DNA of 64,000 bases, from NCBI RefSeq assembly GCF_040939455.1, contig NC_134108.1:18381501-18445500 (forward strand), given 5' to 3'. A program made the position numbers and the translations under genes. This document shows positions 12,052 to 22,974 of the stretch, piece by piece. Every line of letters starts with the position of its first letter. The stretch's first letter is position 1. The notes under the pieces are model-generated. The model was not told the origin of the DNA. It saw nothing but the letters and a program-made list of their open reading frames with translations, and did not search any database. Source of the DNA: Microcebus murinus. Lineage: Eukaryota > Chordata > Mammalia > Primates > Cheirogaleidae.

Positions 12052-13342
12052 TTAGGTTATTAAGTGTAGAATGCCTGATTTCCTTAAGTACTAAGTTTGA
12101 CAGTTGAGATCTCTGACATTACACTTTGACACTTCTTGGATTTTTTTGTTTGTTTTGTTTTGTTTTGTTTTATTGCAAAGGTACATCCTCTTTCTTTCAA
12201 ACTCACATTTTGGCTTGTGATTTTCTTTCAAACTTTTTTTAGAGCAATTTTTGTGAAACCATGGATAAGTAAAAAATTCATGTTATTTTTTAACGTGAGT
12301 TCCTTTGTGGAACTAATGTAGTACAGAGAGCTCAAAATATCAACAAAGTGTTTGGAAAGGATGTGGCTAATGAACGCACAGTACATCGATGGTTTGAAAA
12401 GTTCCATTCTGGTTATTTTAATCTTGAAAATGAGCCATGTGGGTGACCTGAGACCAAGGTGGATAATGATGAGCTGAAAGCTGTAGTGGAAGCAAATCCA
12501 TCTCAATCTATGAGCAAATTAACAGTGAGGTTTGACATTACTATTCCAACAATATTGGACCATTTGAAACAACTGGGCAAGGTAAGAAGCTAAATAGACG
12601 GGTACCACATGGATTAAGCATCAGAAGAAAAATCGTCTCAAAGCTTGCCTTTCTTTGCTGTCACAACATAAAGGTAAACTATTTCTACACTGTGTTGTTA
12701 CATGTGATGATGAAAAATGGATTCTTCTTGACAATCACAAGTGTTCAGTACAATGGTTGGATAAAGATGAAGTGCTGAAACACAGTCCAAACTCGAATAT
12801 TCACCAAAAAAAGCTAATGGTGTCTGGTGGTCCAGGGCTGGTATTAGTCGCTACAGCTTCATGAAACCTGTTCAATCAATTACAACGGATGTCTACTGCA
12901 GCCCATTGAATGACATAAGGATAAGGATGCTTGCATATAAGCAGCAGAGATTGGTCAATAGAGACAGGCCAATCCCCTTGCAAGACCACATATCCCCGAA
13001 AACAATGCTGCTTGAACTATAGCAGTGGGACTTGGAAACTCTGTCAGCCACTGTATTCACCAGACCTTGCACCAGCTGACTGCCACTTCTTCCGGGCTTT
13101 GTGCCACTTATTGCAAGGAAAAATATTCAATTTTCAACTTCCCGTGGAAAACGCCTTTTGTGATTTCATTGCCACTCACTCTCCAGGCTTCTCCAGGCTG
13201 CCAGTATAAACAAGCTACCATTAAGGTGTAAAACTGTGTTGATAGTTTAGGCACATACTTGGATTAATTGTACTGATTTGTGTTTGAGATAGTAAACTAA
13301 ACTTTTGATTCAAAATTGGATATTTCATATGTAATGACCTAA
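12052..13342 (+). mobile_element. Hsmar2-like mariner transposon, full length but dead
   Basis: The ends match as terminal inverted repeats: left ttaggttattaagtgtagaa, right inverted ttaggtcattacatatgaaa. The span is 1,291 bp, about the length I remember for Hsmar2. The transposase frame begins at an ATG at 12261 (MDK...) and ends with ACTTGGATTAA at about 13267. In-frame fragments such as ANERTVHRWFEKFHSG, VDNDELKAVVEANPS, QWLDKDEVLKHSPNS, LYSPDLAPADCHFF and LQGKIFN identify it (mariner PDLAP and WFxKF motifs). It is broken by many stops and frameshifts, for example after NEPCG. It cannot encode an active transposase. A (GTTTT)n at 12141-12172 lies in its 5' part. Confidence 0.85.
12261..13267 (+). 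pseudogene. Mariner transposase pseudogene
   Basis: This is the coding part of the mariner above, about 335 codons including disruptions. Mariner transposases cut and paste DNA using an N-terminal helix-turn-helix pair and a D,D34D catalytic domain. Visible parts are the HTH-region text NINKVFG to DHLKQLGKV (about 12336-12585), the catalytic-domain text KWILLDN and WLDKDEV (about 12715-12775), and the PDLAP region (about 13060-13080). Stops and frame changes occur several times, so the longest surviving frames are only 69 and 92 codons (12655-12864, 12931-13209). No selection on the reading frame is apparent. Confidence 0.85.
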
Positions 13343-13413
13343 AATAAAAAAGCTACACCGTGCCCTAGCTGGATTAACTTAACAACATGGCACTGTGGAA
13401 GAACCATTGTCCA

Positions 13414-13963
13414 TTGTGGTAGGCAGCTGCCAAGACGCCCTGCAGTGATCCCCACCTCCTTGTATTTATGCCTTTGTATAATACCCTCCCCTGAGTATGT
13501 ACAGGGTCTGTGACTTTCTTCTGGTCTGTAGAATATAGCAAAATTAATGGGATGTCACTTTCAGGATTAGGTTACATAAGGTAATGACTTCCATCTGACT
13601 AGCAAACTCTCTCTTGCTGGCTCTGATGAAGCAACCTGCTATGTTGCCAAAGCCCCCATGACAAAGAATTGAAGGCAGTCCCCATTTAACCACCTACAAA
13701 ATACTGAGGTCCTCAGTCCAACAAGCTTCAAGGATTATATTCTTCCAACAACCACATAAATGAGTTTGGAAGTATATCCTTTCCCAATCAAGCTGTCAGA
13801 TTAGACCCGATCCCAGACTTGTGGTAGAAAGGTCATGAACCAGAGGACCCAGCTAAACTGTGCCTATATTCTTAAGCCATGGAAAATGTGAAATAATAAA
13901 TGTTTGTTGCTTTAAGCTACTAATTTCTGGAATAATTTTTAATACAGCAATGGATAACCAACT
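13414..13963 (+). mobile_element. MLT1-type MaLR LTR
   Basis: Starts near 'tgtggtaggcagc', has 'gggatgtcacttt', 'aggattaggttac' and the 3' signature 'aataataaatgtttgttgctttaagc' then 'cagcaatggataaccaac'. These match my memory of MLT1 LTRs. About 550 bp, diverged. Confidence 0.75.
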
Positions 13964-14362
13964 AGCCCATTAAATCCAAACATAATTCAATAGCTAATGC
14001 TTACACTCTGCCTAAAGGCAATTGCAAAATAAATTAAATTACTCAAAACACCTTTAGGTCTTGTACTAGGTCTTTAAATCTAATGTTACCATATGTAATA
14101 AATTCCTGTTACTAACAAGAGCTGTCTAACATCATCTACTAGTTAATCAACTAGTTATGCATTATTGCTACTTCTTCCCGTATTACTATCCACTGATGTA
14201 ATACTCATCATACAGCAACTTTATAAACCTTAATCAATGCAGGAGAATCTTAGAATTGTCTTTATGTCATGCAAAAGTGTCCCTGCACAGCATATAATTT
14301 TGGAGACTCCAGTACTAACTTTTGCTTAATTTACTATGGGTCTTGTAATAAAAATAAAAAGG

Positions 14363-14666
14363 TAGGCCAGATTCACACCTGTAATCCTAGCACTCTGGGA
14401 GGCTGAGGCAGGAGGATTGTTTGAGTTCAGGAGTTCAAGACCAGCCTGAGCAAGAGTGAGACCCTGTCTCAACTAAAAATAGAAAGAAATTAGCTGGACA
14501 ACTAAAGTATATAGAAAAAATTAGCCAGGCATGGTAATGCATGCCTGTAGTCCCAGCTACTCAGGAGGCTAAGGCAGAAGGATCGCTTGAGCCTAGGAGT
14601 CTGAGGTTGCTGTGAGCTAGGCTGATGTCACAGCACTCTAGTCTGGACAACAGAGTGCCCTGTCTC
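14363..14666 (+). mobile_element. Alu SINE, strepsirrhine type
   Basis: Dimeric Alu: left arm 'cctgtaatcctagcactctgggaggctgaggc', right arm 'gcatgcctgtagtcccagct', with 'gaggttgctgtgagctaggctgatgtcacagcac', the lemur-type right arm. Followed by an A-rich tail converted to (GAAA)n. Confidence 0.92.
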
Positions 14667-14683
14667 AAAAAGAAAGAAAGAAA

Positions 14684-14775
<92 letters not shown>

Positions 14776-14778
14776 AAA
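14667..14778 (+). repeat. (GAAA)n from the Alu A-tail
   Basis: About 28 gaaa units directly after the Alu. Confidence 0.95.
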
Positions 14779-15489
14779 GTGAAACTAGGCTTGGTATGCA
14801 ATAAACAGTCAGTGTTATAAAAAATCCAGCACTTTACTTCAACCTAAATATTTCTTTTGTGGCCTTCTCTATGGTATATCAAATTGCTCAAATAAAGGAA
14901 CAGATAAATACACTAATAGTTGGTATGCTTACAGAATAATTCACTTATTTAATATGATATAAAAACATGTTTTAAAAAGTCTTCAGATACTCATTGAAAA
15001 TAAACAATAATTTTAATAATTTGATGTCTTAATGTTACCTAAAATAATTGCTATCATAAAGGTTGAGACTCACAGTAAAAGAGGCTCTATAAAAGGTATA
15101 AATCTATAAAAATACTTTAGAAATATAATATAAATATTTTTGGGATGACTGTGCTAAACAGTCTGCCCTGACTAAAAGTCCTTACCAAAGGGTCTCATAT
15201 AAAACAACAAAAAAATAATTTGTTAATTATAAAAAAATCTTTGGAGAAGTTCAAGTATTTAAAATCAGGCCAAAAACATTCTAAAAATACTTCTAAAATG
15301 ATCGTGTTGTATGATCCATGAAGATGATATTGGCAAAACCAGAATGGCTATCTGGTAGCACCAGATAAAATATCTAATGAACAATGGATAAAGTCCTCAT
15401 GAAAACAATGAAACTAAGTATTCCAGGAGGGAAGAATTTGCCACCAAGTTAAATACTAATGAGAAAACATGTCCAGGATAGCAGAATAT

Positions 15490-15700
15490 GTGACCAATTT
15501 ATGCTTCATTTGTAATTAAATCAATCTGGAAAAATTGTGAAGGGAGGGCATTGACTGATAAAATTGCAAAAGAATCCTTTGAGCATCTCCAAATGGATTG
15601 TCTCCCTCTATAATTTGTGAATATGTACCAGTTCAAATAGTGTGTTTATTTTCTGAATTGGTTGAAGCACTCCTTGTTGAAAAGCCACAATCTTCACAAT
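15490..15700 (+). pseudogene. Class I endogenous retrovirus pol fragment (integrase), broken
   Basis: Short stretches in changing frames look like retroviral integrase: VTNLCFICN (CxxC half of the HHCC zinc finger), then FEHLQMD (the region ending in the first catalytic Asp) and IVCLFSELVEALL (the strand usually reading VCxFSxWVEAFP). The order and spacing fit gammaretrovirus-like pol. Stops follow QMDCLPL and interrupt the zinc-finger part, so the gene is dead. Upstream RT and protease parts were not recognised; the Alu, MLT1 and mariner upstream may have displaced them. Assignment to ERV class I is by motif resemblance only. Confidence 0.5.
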
Positions 15701-15870
15701 GGCTAAAATATGATTAAATTGTTATTTCTTAGCTGGAATTTTCCAATTTAAGAATCCAGTGATATGGTGACATTTTCACTGGAACATTTATGCATGAATT
15801 TAAACTGTGCAAGGATGTCTTCTTCATCATTCCCAATCCTCTGGAAAAATGAACAAGAAGCTTAGTATTA

Positions 15871-16900
15871 ATGATTATACACATGAGTGATTTCAAACTG
15901 AAGTTCTGCAGAAAGTCTCCAGAAACAGAAAGGTCATGGAAGTTGATTGCTAACCTGAGAAACCTGGAGCACGCTGATGACCATACAATGATCTTCTGTG
16001 CAAGATCATCAAAAGAAGATCCTTCTGTATATCATACACTCCTTTGCATACTATTGCTTATTCACGTTGTTTTTTTTTTACTGATTCTAAATTATACAAA
16101 TTTGAGTTTGTCTTTACTGTTTTCCTTTCTAGTAGTAGAAATTTTTCTGAGCCTAGATGTTATTAGAGACAATCATCATTCTAACTCAATAATTCTGTTA
16201 TATCAAGGTATTGTTAGTAAAAATAATTTAAGAAATAGTACAAAGGTATGTTATGCTAATGTTTCTAATGGTACACTGTGCATATGCAGAGATTTCATGA
16301 GTTCAGATATTTGAAAAGATTCAGAAGACTCGTAGATGACATTAATGTCATAATTTTATTTAAAGGCAATAGGTATAATACAGTGAGAGAAAGAGCAGGT
16401 CAGCACCATGGGACCAAGAAATACCAAGATGCAAGCTCTCTAGGTCCTTATTTACACATGGACATACTTCATCTGTGAATTGAACTACCAAGATCTGCAT
16501 GATAAATAATGGCTTTGAGTCAGCTAACACAGAAGTTCCCAGTGGAGTCTTCTATCACCATCAAGTCATGTAGCCAAATCAGGCTGTCTAATCAGCTATG
16601 CCAGGTGAAATCTATCAGTATTAACTGGATTTCAAATATTAAACTGCATATCATAAATCCAAGTTCCAGTTATGTGGCCAAAGTCAAAGACACATACTAA
16701 AGCATCTCCACAGATAATTATAAAATTGTCTAAGTTCAGCTATAAAATAACTCTATCCTATACAGTATGCCATATACAAATGAAGAAAAATGTTCTTATG
16801 CTAGAAGGGAATATAAGTACTATTGTGTTAATACTAGGAGTTTGTCATGACAACACCCAGAAACATACTTTCAACTCCACTATGGTTGCTTTATCTCTTG
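15871..16900 (+). pseudogene. Possible retroviral env remnant
   Basis: Downstream of the integrase trace. A 147-codon open frame (15871-16314) has a strongly hydrophobic run LLCILLLIHVVFFLLIL followed by N-glycosylation sequons (NYT, NLS, NST, NVS). That layout resembles an env signal sequence and surface subunit, and position after pol fits. No recognisable fusion peptide, CxxC or transmembrane-subunit motif was found, and the following frames are interrupted. Could be chance open sequence. Confidence 0.3.
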
Positions 16901-17041
16901 GGAAGATTATAGATTTTTTTTTTTCATATGAGGAAACCAGGTTCTTTAATGTCAATCCAGAATCACCCAAAAGGAATCCCCTGGAGATTGGAACTGATAA
17001 TTTACATTTTTAATATGCTTCTTAAAAGTTGGAGTTTCTTT

Positions 17042-17146
17042 TCCCTCCCTCCCTCCCTCCCTCCCTCCCTCCCTCCCTCCCTCCCTCCCTCCCTCCCTCT
17101 CATCCTTCCTTCCTTCCTCCCTCCATCCCTCTCTCTCTCTCTCTCT
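17042..17146. repeat. (CCCT)n/(CCTT)n/(CT)n pyrimidine repeat
   Basis: About 100 bp of pure pyrimidine, ccct units then cctt then ct. Flanks (16950-17035 and 17147-17175, 'tgagaagcattgg') resemble a MER5-type element split by the repeat. Confidence 0.9.
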
Positions 17147-19969
17147 TGATATCCTGAATTTGAGAAGCATTGGCTTTGTCATCTTGAGGGAATTAGCTGT
17201 AATATCCATATTGCCCACATATGTAATATAAAGTGGGGTTTTTTTTCCCTTTTTTGAAGTTTAAAAAGAAGATTTATCCCACCCCAGGTGTGTTTGTGTA
17301 TCCCAAGACTAGAACTGGTGGGGGCTGGCTTCAACCAGTGGTGAGTAGTGTCTACCAGACCCCTAGAATTCAAAAGGAGAAGACGTCTTGGGAGTTGTGC
17401 ATACTATATCTGAGGCTCTGAGAGCTTGAGACCTGGGACATGTACATGGTTAGAGTTATCCTTGAAAACTCAGAGCTGTCAGATGAGTCAGTTTCCTTCA
17501 AGCAAACTACAAATTACTGAGCAAAATCAAAGAAAAGTGCTGATAACACTGATATGAAGACTAGAGGCTACTTATAATTTTTGAACCAAATATTAGGAGG
17601 CTTATAAGATCCAAATATATTGGAGAAGAATAAAATTTAATATCATAACTTTTTCCAATGAGGTCAAGTAAAATTTAATATGAATCAAGAAATAAAGAAA
17701 GACAAAAAATATTTTAGCCAGTGTGTCTTGAGGCAATTCATAACATTTACAATACTATTGCATGATCATATAAGACTTTCTTAATGTTATTACATTATAT
17801 TATATAATTCTATTATAATTTAATACAATTCTATAAAGTGAAATTATAGTTATAATTCAATGTCCCCTCATCTGTGAAGGCTTTTCTCTTTCTAGAGAAA
17901 AATAATTGCTACTTTCTCTGCATTTTACACATATACCTATTGTGGGACTTATAATCGACTGTTTACGTATCTAGTTTCATATGAAGCTCTTCCCTCAGGA
18001 TACAGACCTTGCTTAATTCACCTGTATATCCCCACTTTCTCAAAAACTGTCTGGCACAAAACAGGCGGTAGTGTGTACTGTAGAATTAAATAAATTACTA
18101 GATCGTAGTGTGAGAGATCAGGGCAACTGTTGGGATGGAGAAAATTGTTAAAATTAGTTAATTTCTATTAGATGTGAGTGTTTTCTTTTTGTATAAAAAA
18201 TTAATGTAGTCTGTCTTCCTAAGGAATCCTCTTACATTATTTGACTTTTTATGAGAAATACGTAGCTTTGGATAACATATAATTGGTCTGTGAATTGTTA
18301 AATTACTGTCAAGCTATGTATCACGGCAGAAGAGATCCCTGTTTTTGCATCATAAGAAATAAAGTGTGAAATTTTAATGCTGAATTAAAATGTGCAATTT
18401 CACGAGAAGAAAATATGAGAATCTTATTAACACCTTCAAAAAACACTTCCTCTAAGAAATATACCAGTTTTCCTTCATGGCCAAAAAAGCAACATATTTT
18501 AATGGAAATTTAAAAACTACTTATAAGCCAGTTTTTAGTCATTAATATTAGAATCTTTGGAGTTTAAATAAAAAGTAACTATCTGTTAAAGTGACTTTAA
18601 GTATATTTTAATACATAATTAAAAGTAAAAAGTACATTTTAATTCAGCAAAATAAACTTTTTTGAAGAAGGCATTTCTCATTTTTATTAAAATTTAGTTT
18701 TATAAAAACCCAAAAGTAGTTAAAACCAAACACCTACTTAAAGGCAATGCACTTGCTCTTCTGAGAATTTTTACTGATTTTTGGTATTCTATACCTGTAG
18801 GTTTTGTCTCTTCACAACTACCACTACCATGACAACACCAACACCACATTGCTATGTACTGTGCCCTTGCTCTGTGCTTGACATGGCACAAGAAATGGCA
18901 AATGTGATCTCATTTTCCATTCATGTATGAGACTAGAAGGAATGCAGAAATAATAGGCGTCATTAAAAATAAGTATATATTAGTATGAGAAGTGTATATT
19001 CTGAAAGACCTCAAAGATAAGGTCTCCATTTGATAAGGGTAGCTTCTTACCTGTCATTATTAGCTAACGTCAGAGTCTGAGCTGCTGCCTGGCTCCTCTC
19101 CTTTGAATGTTAAAGTGACTTTTAGGCATATGCTAGATCATAGTATATTAAATCTTTAAAAAGATAATTGTATTAATATTCATCTATTTATATTTAAGGA
19201 GGTTTTTTTATACTGTGCCAAATTAAAGAGCTTTAATAAATGTAGGTGATCATTTGGCAGCAGGAAGACAATATACAATGATCTCCCAGTGGAAGAACTG
19301 CAGAGAGTGAAATATATGATTTTCACTCTCATTATCACAGCATATTAGATCTTTTTGTATTTTAATGTTTTCAAAGAGGATAGAAATTATTTTTCACATA
19401 TGAGATAAGCCCTAATTGAAGTGAAAATAGAGTAGTAGGGAAAGTTTGAGAAAGCTCAAAAGAATGTAGACAAGAGAAAAACTTTTGAACCTCAAAGCCA
19501 GGACTTCTGACTTCTAAGACCAACCTGTTAAAGAGGTCACTTGTGTCTGTGAGCCTCTTTCCAGGCTGCTGTGATCTCAGTCAAACAGATAAGAGAAATG
19601 ACTATGAAGTCAACTCAACTCTCGAACACAATGGTGATCTAAGGGGACCTGCCTGTGTAGGAAAAAGATGCCTGGCAGGAAACACACACTGAGAAGGAGG
19701 ATAAAAATTGAAGAGAGACAAAGTGAGTGGGCTGGGAGGCTGGAGTCCAGAAGGAGGTTGGAAAAGCTTTTCCAAGCCAGTCTACTGCCTGCCACCATGG
19801 GTGAGAGAGCATTAGGGGGACAAACACTCCTGGATTCTCATTGTGACTTTTCTATTAACCAACTGCATTGACCTCAATGAACCTGAGTGAGTCCCTTCTT
19901 CTTCCTAATTCTCTCAATTTAACAAGCATGTATTAGGTAGTTATTAAGATCAAGGCATCAGGTTAGTGC

Positions 19970-20115
19970 CAGAGAGCAGCATTTCTCCATGGGTGGGACA
20001 TGGATTAAATGCATCAGGCTCTGCTTGGTCCCACCCCAGAACTAGCAAAGGAGAATCTCTGGAGATGGGTAATTCCTGCGTAGTTTTTAGGCACATGAAA
20101 GTTCGAAAGCCAGTT
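19970..20115 (+). mobile_element. MER5-like hAT element relic
   Basis: 'agcagcatttctcc', 'gcatcaggctctgcttggtcccaccccagaa' and a mid 'gaatctctggagatggg' fit the MER5 layout. Diverged. Confidence 0.45.
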
Positions 20116-20499
20116 TTTAGCTAGAGAATAAAAAGATGAGTAAGATGCAGTTTGTACCTTCAAAAATATCATATTCTGATCTACTTTTCTTTTCTTTAAA
20201 AGGGGCCTTTGTACTAGGTGATTTCTAAAAGCTTTCTGATACTCATTTTACTTTAATTTTTTTTCTAACAGAATTAACATTTTGCAAGGTACTGACACTT
20301 AATAAGAATAATTTTAGTTATGTGACCTAGTTCTACTACCCAGCCATTTTTCATGTGCTTTGAATAAACTGCATGATTTCTTAGTCTCATATTCTCATTT
20401 GGAAGAAAGTTTAAAAAGTGACCCAACCATAAAAACCATCAAGAATGTTACAATAATCTCTGGTGATTTTCAACAGCACCAGACAGGCATGGAATCAGG

Positions 20500-20650
20500 A
20501 GTTAGTGAACTAGGTTCTGCTTCTAGCAACTAGTTGCCTGACCTTGTGCACACAATTTCAACTCTCTTGCTTCAGCTTCCTTTTTCTAAGATGAGGGGCT
20601 AGATCATTCATGTTCCAAAGTCTCTAAGTATTCAGATGACAAAGCCTCTA
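20500..20650 (+). repeat. MIR relic
   Basis: 'gttgcctgaccttgtgcac' and 'cttcctttttctaagatgagg' match the MIR core and 3' region. Confidence 0.5.
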
Positions 20651-20814
20651 TGGCTCTATGACTCTTAAAACTGATGAAAAACTTTTGGTAAACACCTCTC
20701 ATTTGTAAGCCCATACCAGAGTCTATGAAAAATAAAATTCACATACATGGACATTGCTCTTAGGAAATGTATAAACTCTCATTGGTTTTACTAGTGACCC
20801 GTCTCTTGCTTTTA

Positions 20815-21845
20815 TTTATTCCTCTTCATTCCTACCACAACTGCCTTAGTCCATACCCTTTGAACTTGGACCACTGTGACAGCTTCCTAATTTCTGTTTC
20901 TTGCTAGGCTATCTACAATTCATACCACCACTAGGGGCATCCTTCAGTAACATGGATAAGATATCACTCACTGCTTTAAAACCCCTTAGCGGTGCTAGAT
21001 CACCATTGTTTTTTGTGGCTGAGTAGAACTTCATGGTAATCCACTCATGTATTGATGGGCACTTGGGTTGTCTTGTATTATTCTGGATAGAGATGGAGCT
21101 CTACTAAGTGAAGTATCACAAGAATGGAAAAACAAGCACCACATGTACTCACCATCAAATTGGTATTAACTGATCAACACTTATGTGCACATACAGTAGT
21201 AACATTGATCAGATGTCAGGCAGGTGGAAGGGGGTAGGAAGGGATTGATATATTCACACCTAATGGGTGCAGTGTGCAGCATCTGGGGGATGGATACAAC
21301 TGAACCTTTGACTTGGGTGAAGAAAAGGCAATATATGTAACCTAAACATTTGTACCGCTGTAATATGCTGAAATAATAATAATAATGAAAAAAAAAAAAC
21401 CCTCAATGGTTCTCCTGTGCTTACAGGCAAAGTCCAAACATGTAGAAGAATGTCACACAGAACTCTACCATCACTGCCAGCGTCTTTGTCCAGTGTCATC
21501 TCTGACCACTGCTTTACTGGAGCTTTGTGTCTATCGACCAACCCTAAATACATCTTCTGTGGTTTCCCCAAATGGGTTATAAACTTTCATGTTTCCCATG
21601 TTCTACTTTCTGTCTGGAATTCCTTTCAACTCCTTATCTGCCTAACAAATTTTATAGCATGTTATGAATATCTCTATGATATTAATAATTGTTATGTTTT
21701 TCCACATGCTTCTTCTCTGGTAGATTTTAAGAAAAATAAAAGCTAGGACTGTGTTTCATTTACCTTTGTATTTTTCAGGCCTACAATAGTGTCTCATGCA
21801 TAGTAGATGTTCAACAAATGTTTGCAAATATAAATTCAAGTGGCT
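20815..21845 (+). mobile_element. L2 relic interrupted by a younger L1
   Basis: Left part 20815-20990 (…'cactgctttaaaacccc') continues after the L1 at 21403 ('ccctcaatggttctcctgtgcttacaggcaaagtccaaac') and ends near 21845 with 'atgttcaacaaatgtttg', a typical L2 3' end region. The two halves are collinear, so the L1 at 20990-21402 inserted into it. Confidence 0.55.
20990..21402 (+). mobile_element. Lineage-type L1 3' end with internal deletions
   Basis: Contains 'gtggctgagtagaacttcatgg' (ORF2 text), 'gatgggcacttgggttg', then jumps to the 3' end 'tatgtaacctaaacatttgtac' and 'taatatgctgaaat', ending in a 12-A tail. This 3' end is typical of strepsirrhine L1s as I remember them. Diverged flanking copies of 'aaaaccc...' suggest a target-site duplication. 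Confidence 0.65.
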
Positions 21846-22141
21846 AGAAATACCTTCAAATATATAATAATTCCAAAAAAAGAAAAATACAAAACCCTAT
21901 AAGAGAATATCCTACCACACATCAATTCAATTTTATTTATATTTAAATGAATTTGCTTTTCAACAGAGATTACAGAAAACTTATAAGAGGTTTTGAATAC
22001 TCTTTGACATGGGCATTAAAAAATGTGCACTGTAAATTAACATTGAATAGACATGAACTAATAATTGTTCTTATTTAAACAATGGGTACATTGGAAAGGC
22101 CAATGGTCAGGGATAAGTTTTACAAGTGAGACAGCTCTTAC

Positions 22142-22268
22142 CTGTTAGATCTGCATTGGGCCACCACCCCAGGTCACAAGCTTTGCAAGTGAACTCATCT
22201 TGCACATATTCATTCTCTTTGCAGGCCGTGCAAATCCAGCAGCAGCTCACTTCTCCTTTCCTTATGAC
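22142..22268 (-). CDS. GRM1: GRM1 internal exon: cysteine-rich domain
   Basis: This 127-nt exon has 42 codons plus 1 nt, from VIRKGEVSCCWICTAC to LGWWPNADLT with the Gly codon split by the next intron (entry phase 0, exit phase 1). It carries six cysteines (positions 9, 10, 13, 16, 28 and 31 of the exon) of the nine-Cys domain that couples ligand-domain closure to the membrane domain in class C receptors. The acceptor reads atgttacag|GT and the donor ACAG|gtaaga. LGWWPNADLTG is my remembered mGluR1 signature, against LGSWPTDDLTG in mGluR5. The exon lies 13,917 bp upstream, in transcription order, of the 7TM exon 8224-7294. It is intact. The exon is too short to stand out as an open reading frame, so it was located from its protein and splice sites. 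Confidence 0.96.
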
Positions 22269-22974
22269 CTGTAACATAGGAGGGACATTTCACACATCTT
22301 CAAGATGGTTTCCCCAGAAAAGCTTCTATTTTAGATGAGGACTTGTTTTCATACTATGATTAAAGAAAAAAAAAAAAGGGGGACCTTTGGAAAATACCCT
22401 ATATGCTAAGGAACCTTAAATATGTAGACTGAAATGTATTCGATTATCTTAGGTTACAGATATGAATGTCAATTTAGTCCATGCTGGATTTGGAAACTTT
22501 TCAATAATAATTTCTTTTATGGATAGAATTAACTGTATTATTTTTGCAGAATTAAAAAATGAAACAGTTTAATTTTGTCCTTATTTGTAGATTAGTATTT
22601 ATTATTCTCAAAAATAAAAATTAAACATTTTTCTTCTCTGATAAAGCAAGTAATGTTTAACAACAAAAATTCCTATGCAATAAAACCTTAATAATTCATA
22701 AAAACAGGAATTATTAAATTTTTGTTGTAATTATGAAAGATTTAATTATAGACAATTTCATTCATGAGCAGCTTTAATATAGATTAAAACGGAGTCATAG
22801 CTAAGAAAGTATAACCAAGTGTTGCCCTGATTTGCTCTAGTGAATTCAAAAGATCACATCAATTGTTGGAAGAATAATTACTAATCGAAAAATCACTGAA
22901 GAGTTGCAGAGTTGCTTATTATCTTAGCAATTTAAGCTTTTCTGACTTTCAATTTGTTTGGTAAACACTTCCAC

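Larger units (their letters stand above)
8225..22141 (-). other. GRM1: GRM1 intron between Cys-rich exon and 7TM exon
   Basis: A 13,917-bp phase-1 intron. It is repeat-rich: mariner 12052-13342, MLT1 LTR 13414-13963, Alu 14363-14666 with (GAAA)n tail, retroviral traces 15490-16900, pyrimidine repeat 17042-17146, MER5-like 19970-20115, MIR 20500-20650, and an L2 split by an L1 (20815-21845). The stretch 9030-10350 contains an LTR-looking 'aataaattcagcttttgcattcc' type end near 9430 but I cannot assign it. I see nothing identifiable in 8230-9030, 10485-12050, 14780-15480, 17150-19960 and 21850-22130. Confidence 0.9.

Noticed and set aside
12655..13209. Two plus-strand open frames of 69 and 92 codons
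   Set aside because: They are surviving pieces of the dead mariner transposase, not genes.
14667..14778. Regular repeats as a CRISPR array
   Set aside because: Tetranucleotide Alu tail with no spacers, in vertebrate DNA.
16928..17218. Overlapping open frames on both strands near a CCCT repeat
   Set aside because: Their repetitive PPSL and GGREG text comes from the microsatellite.
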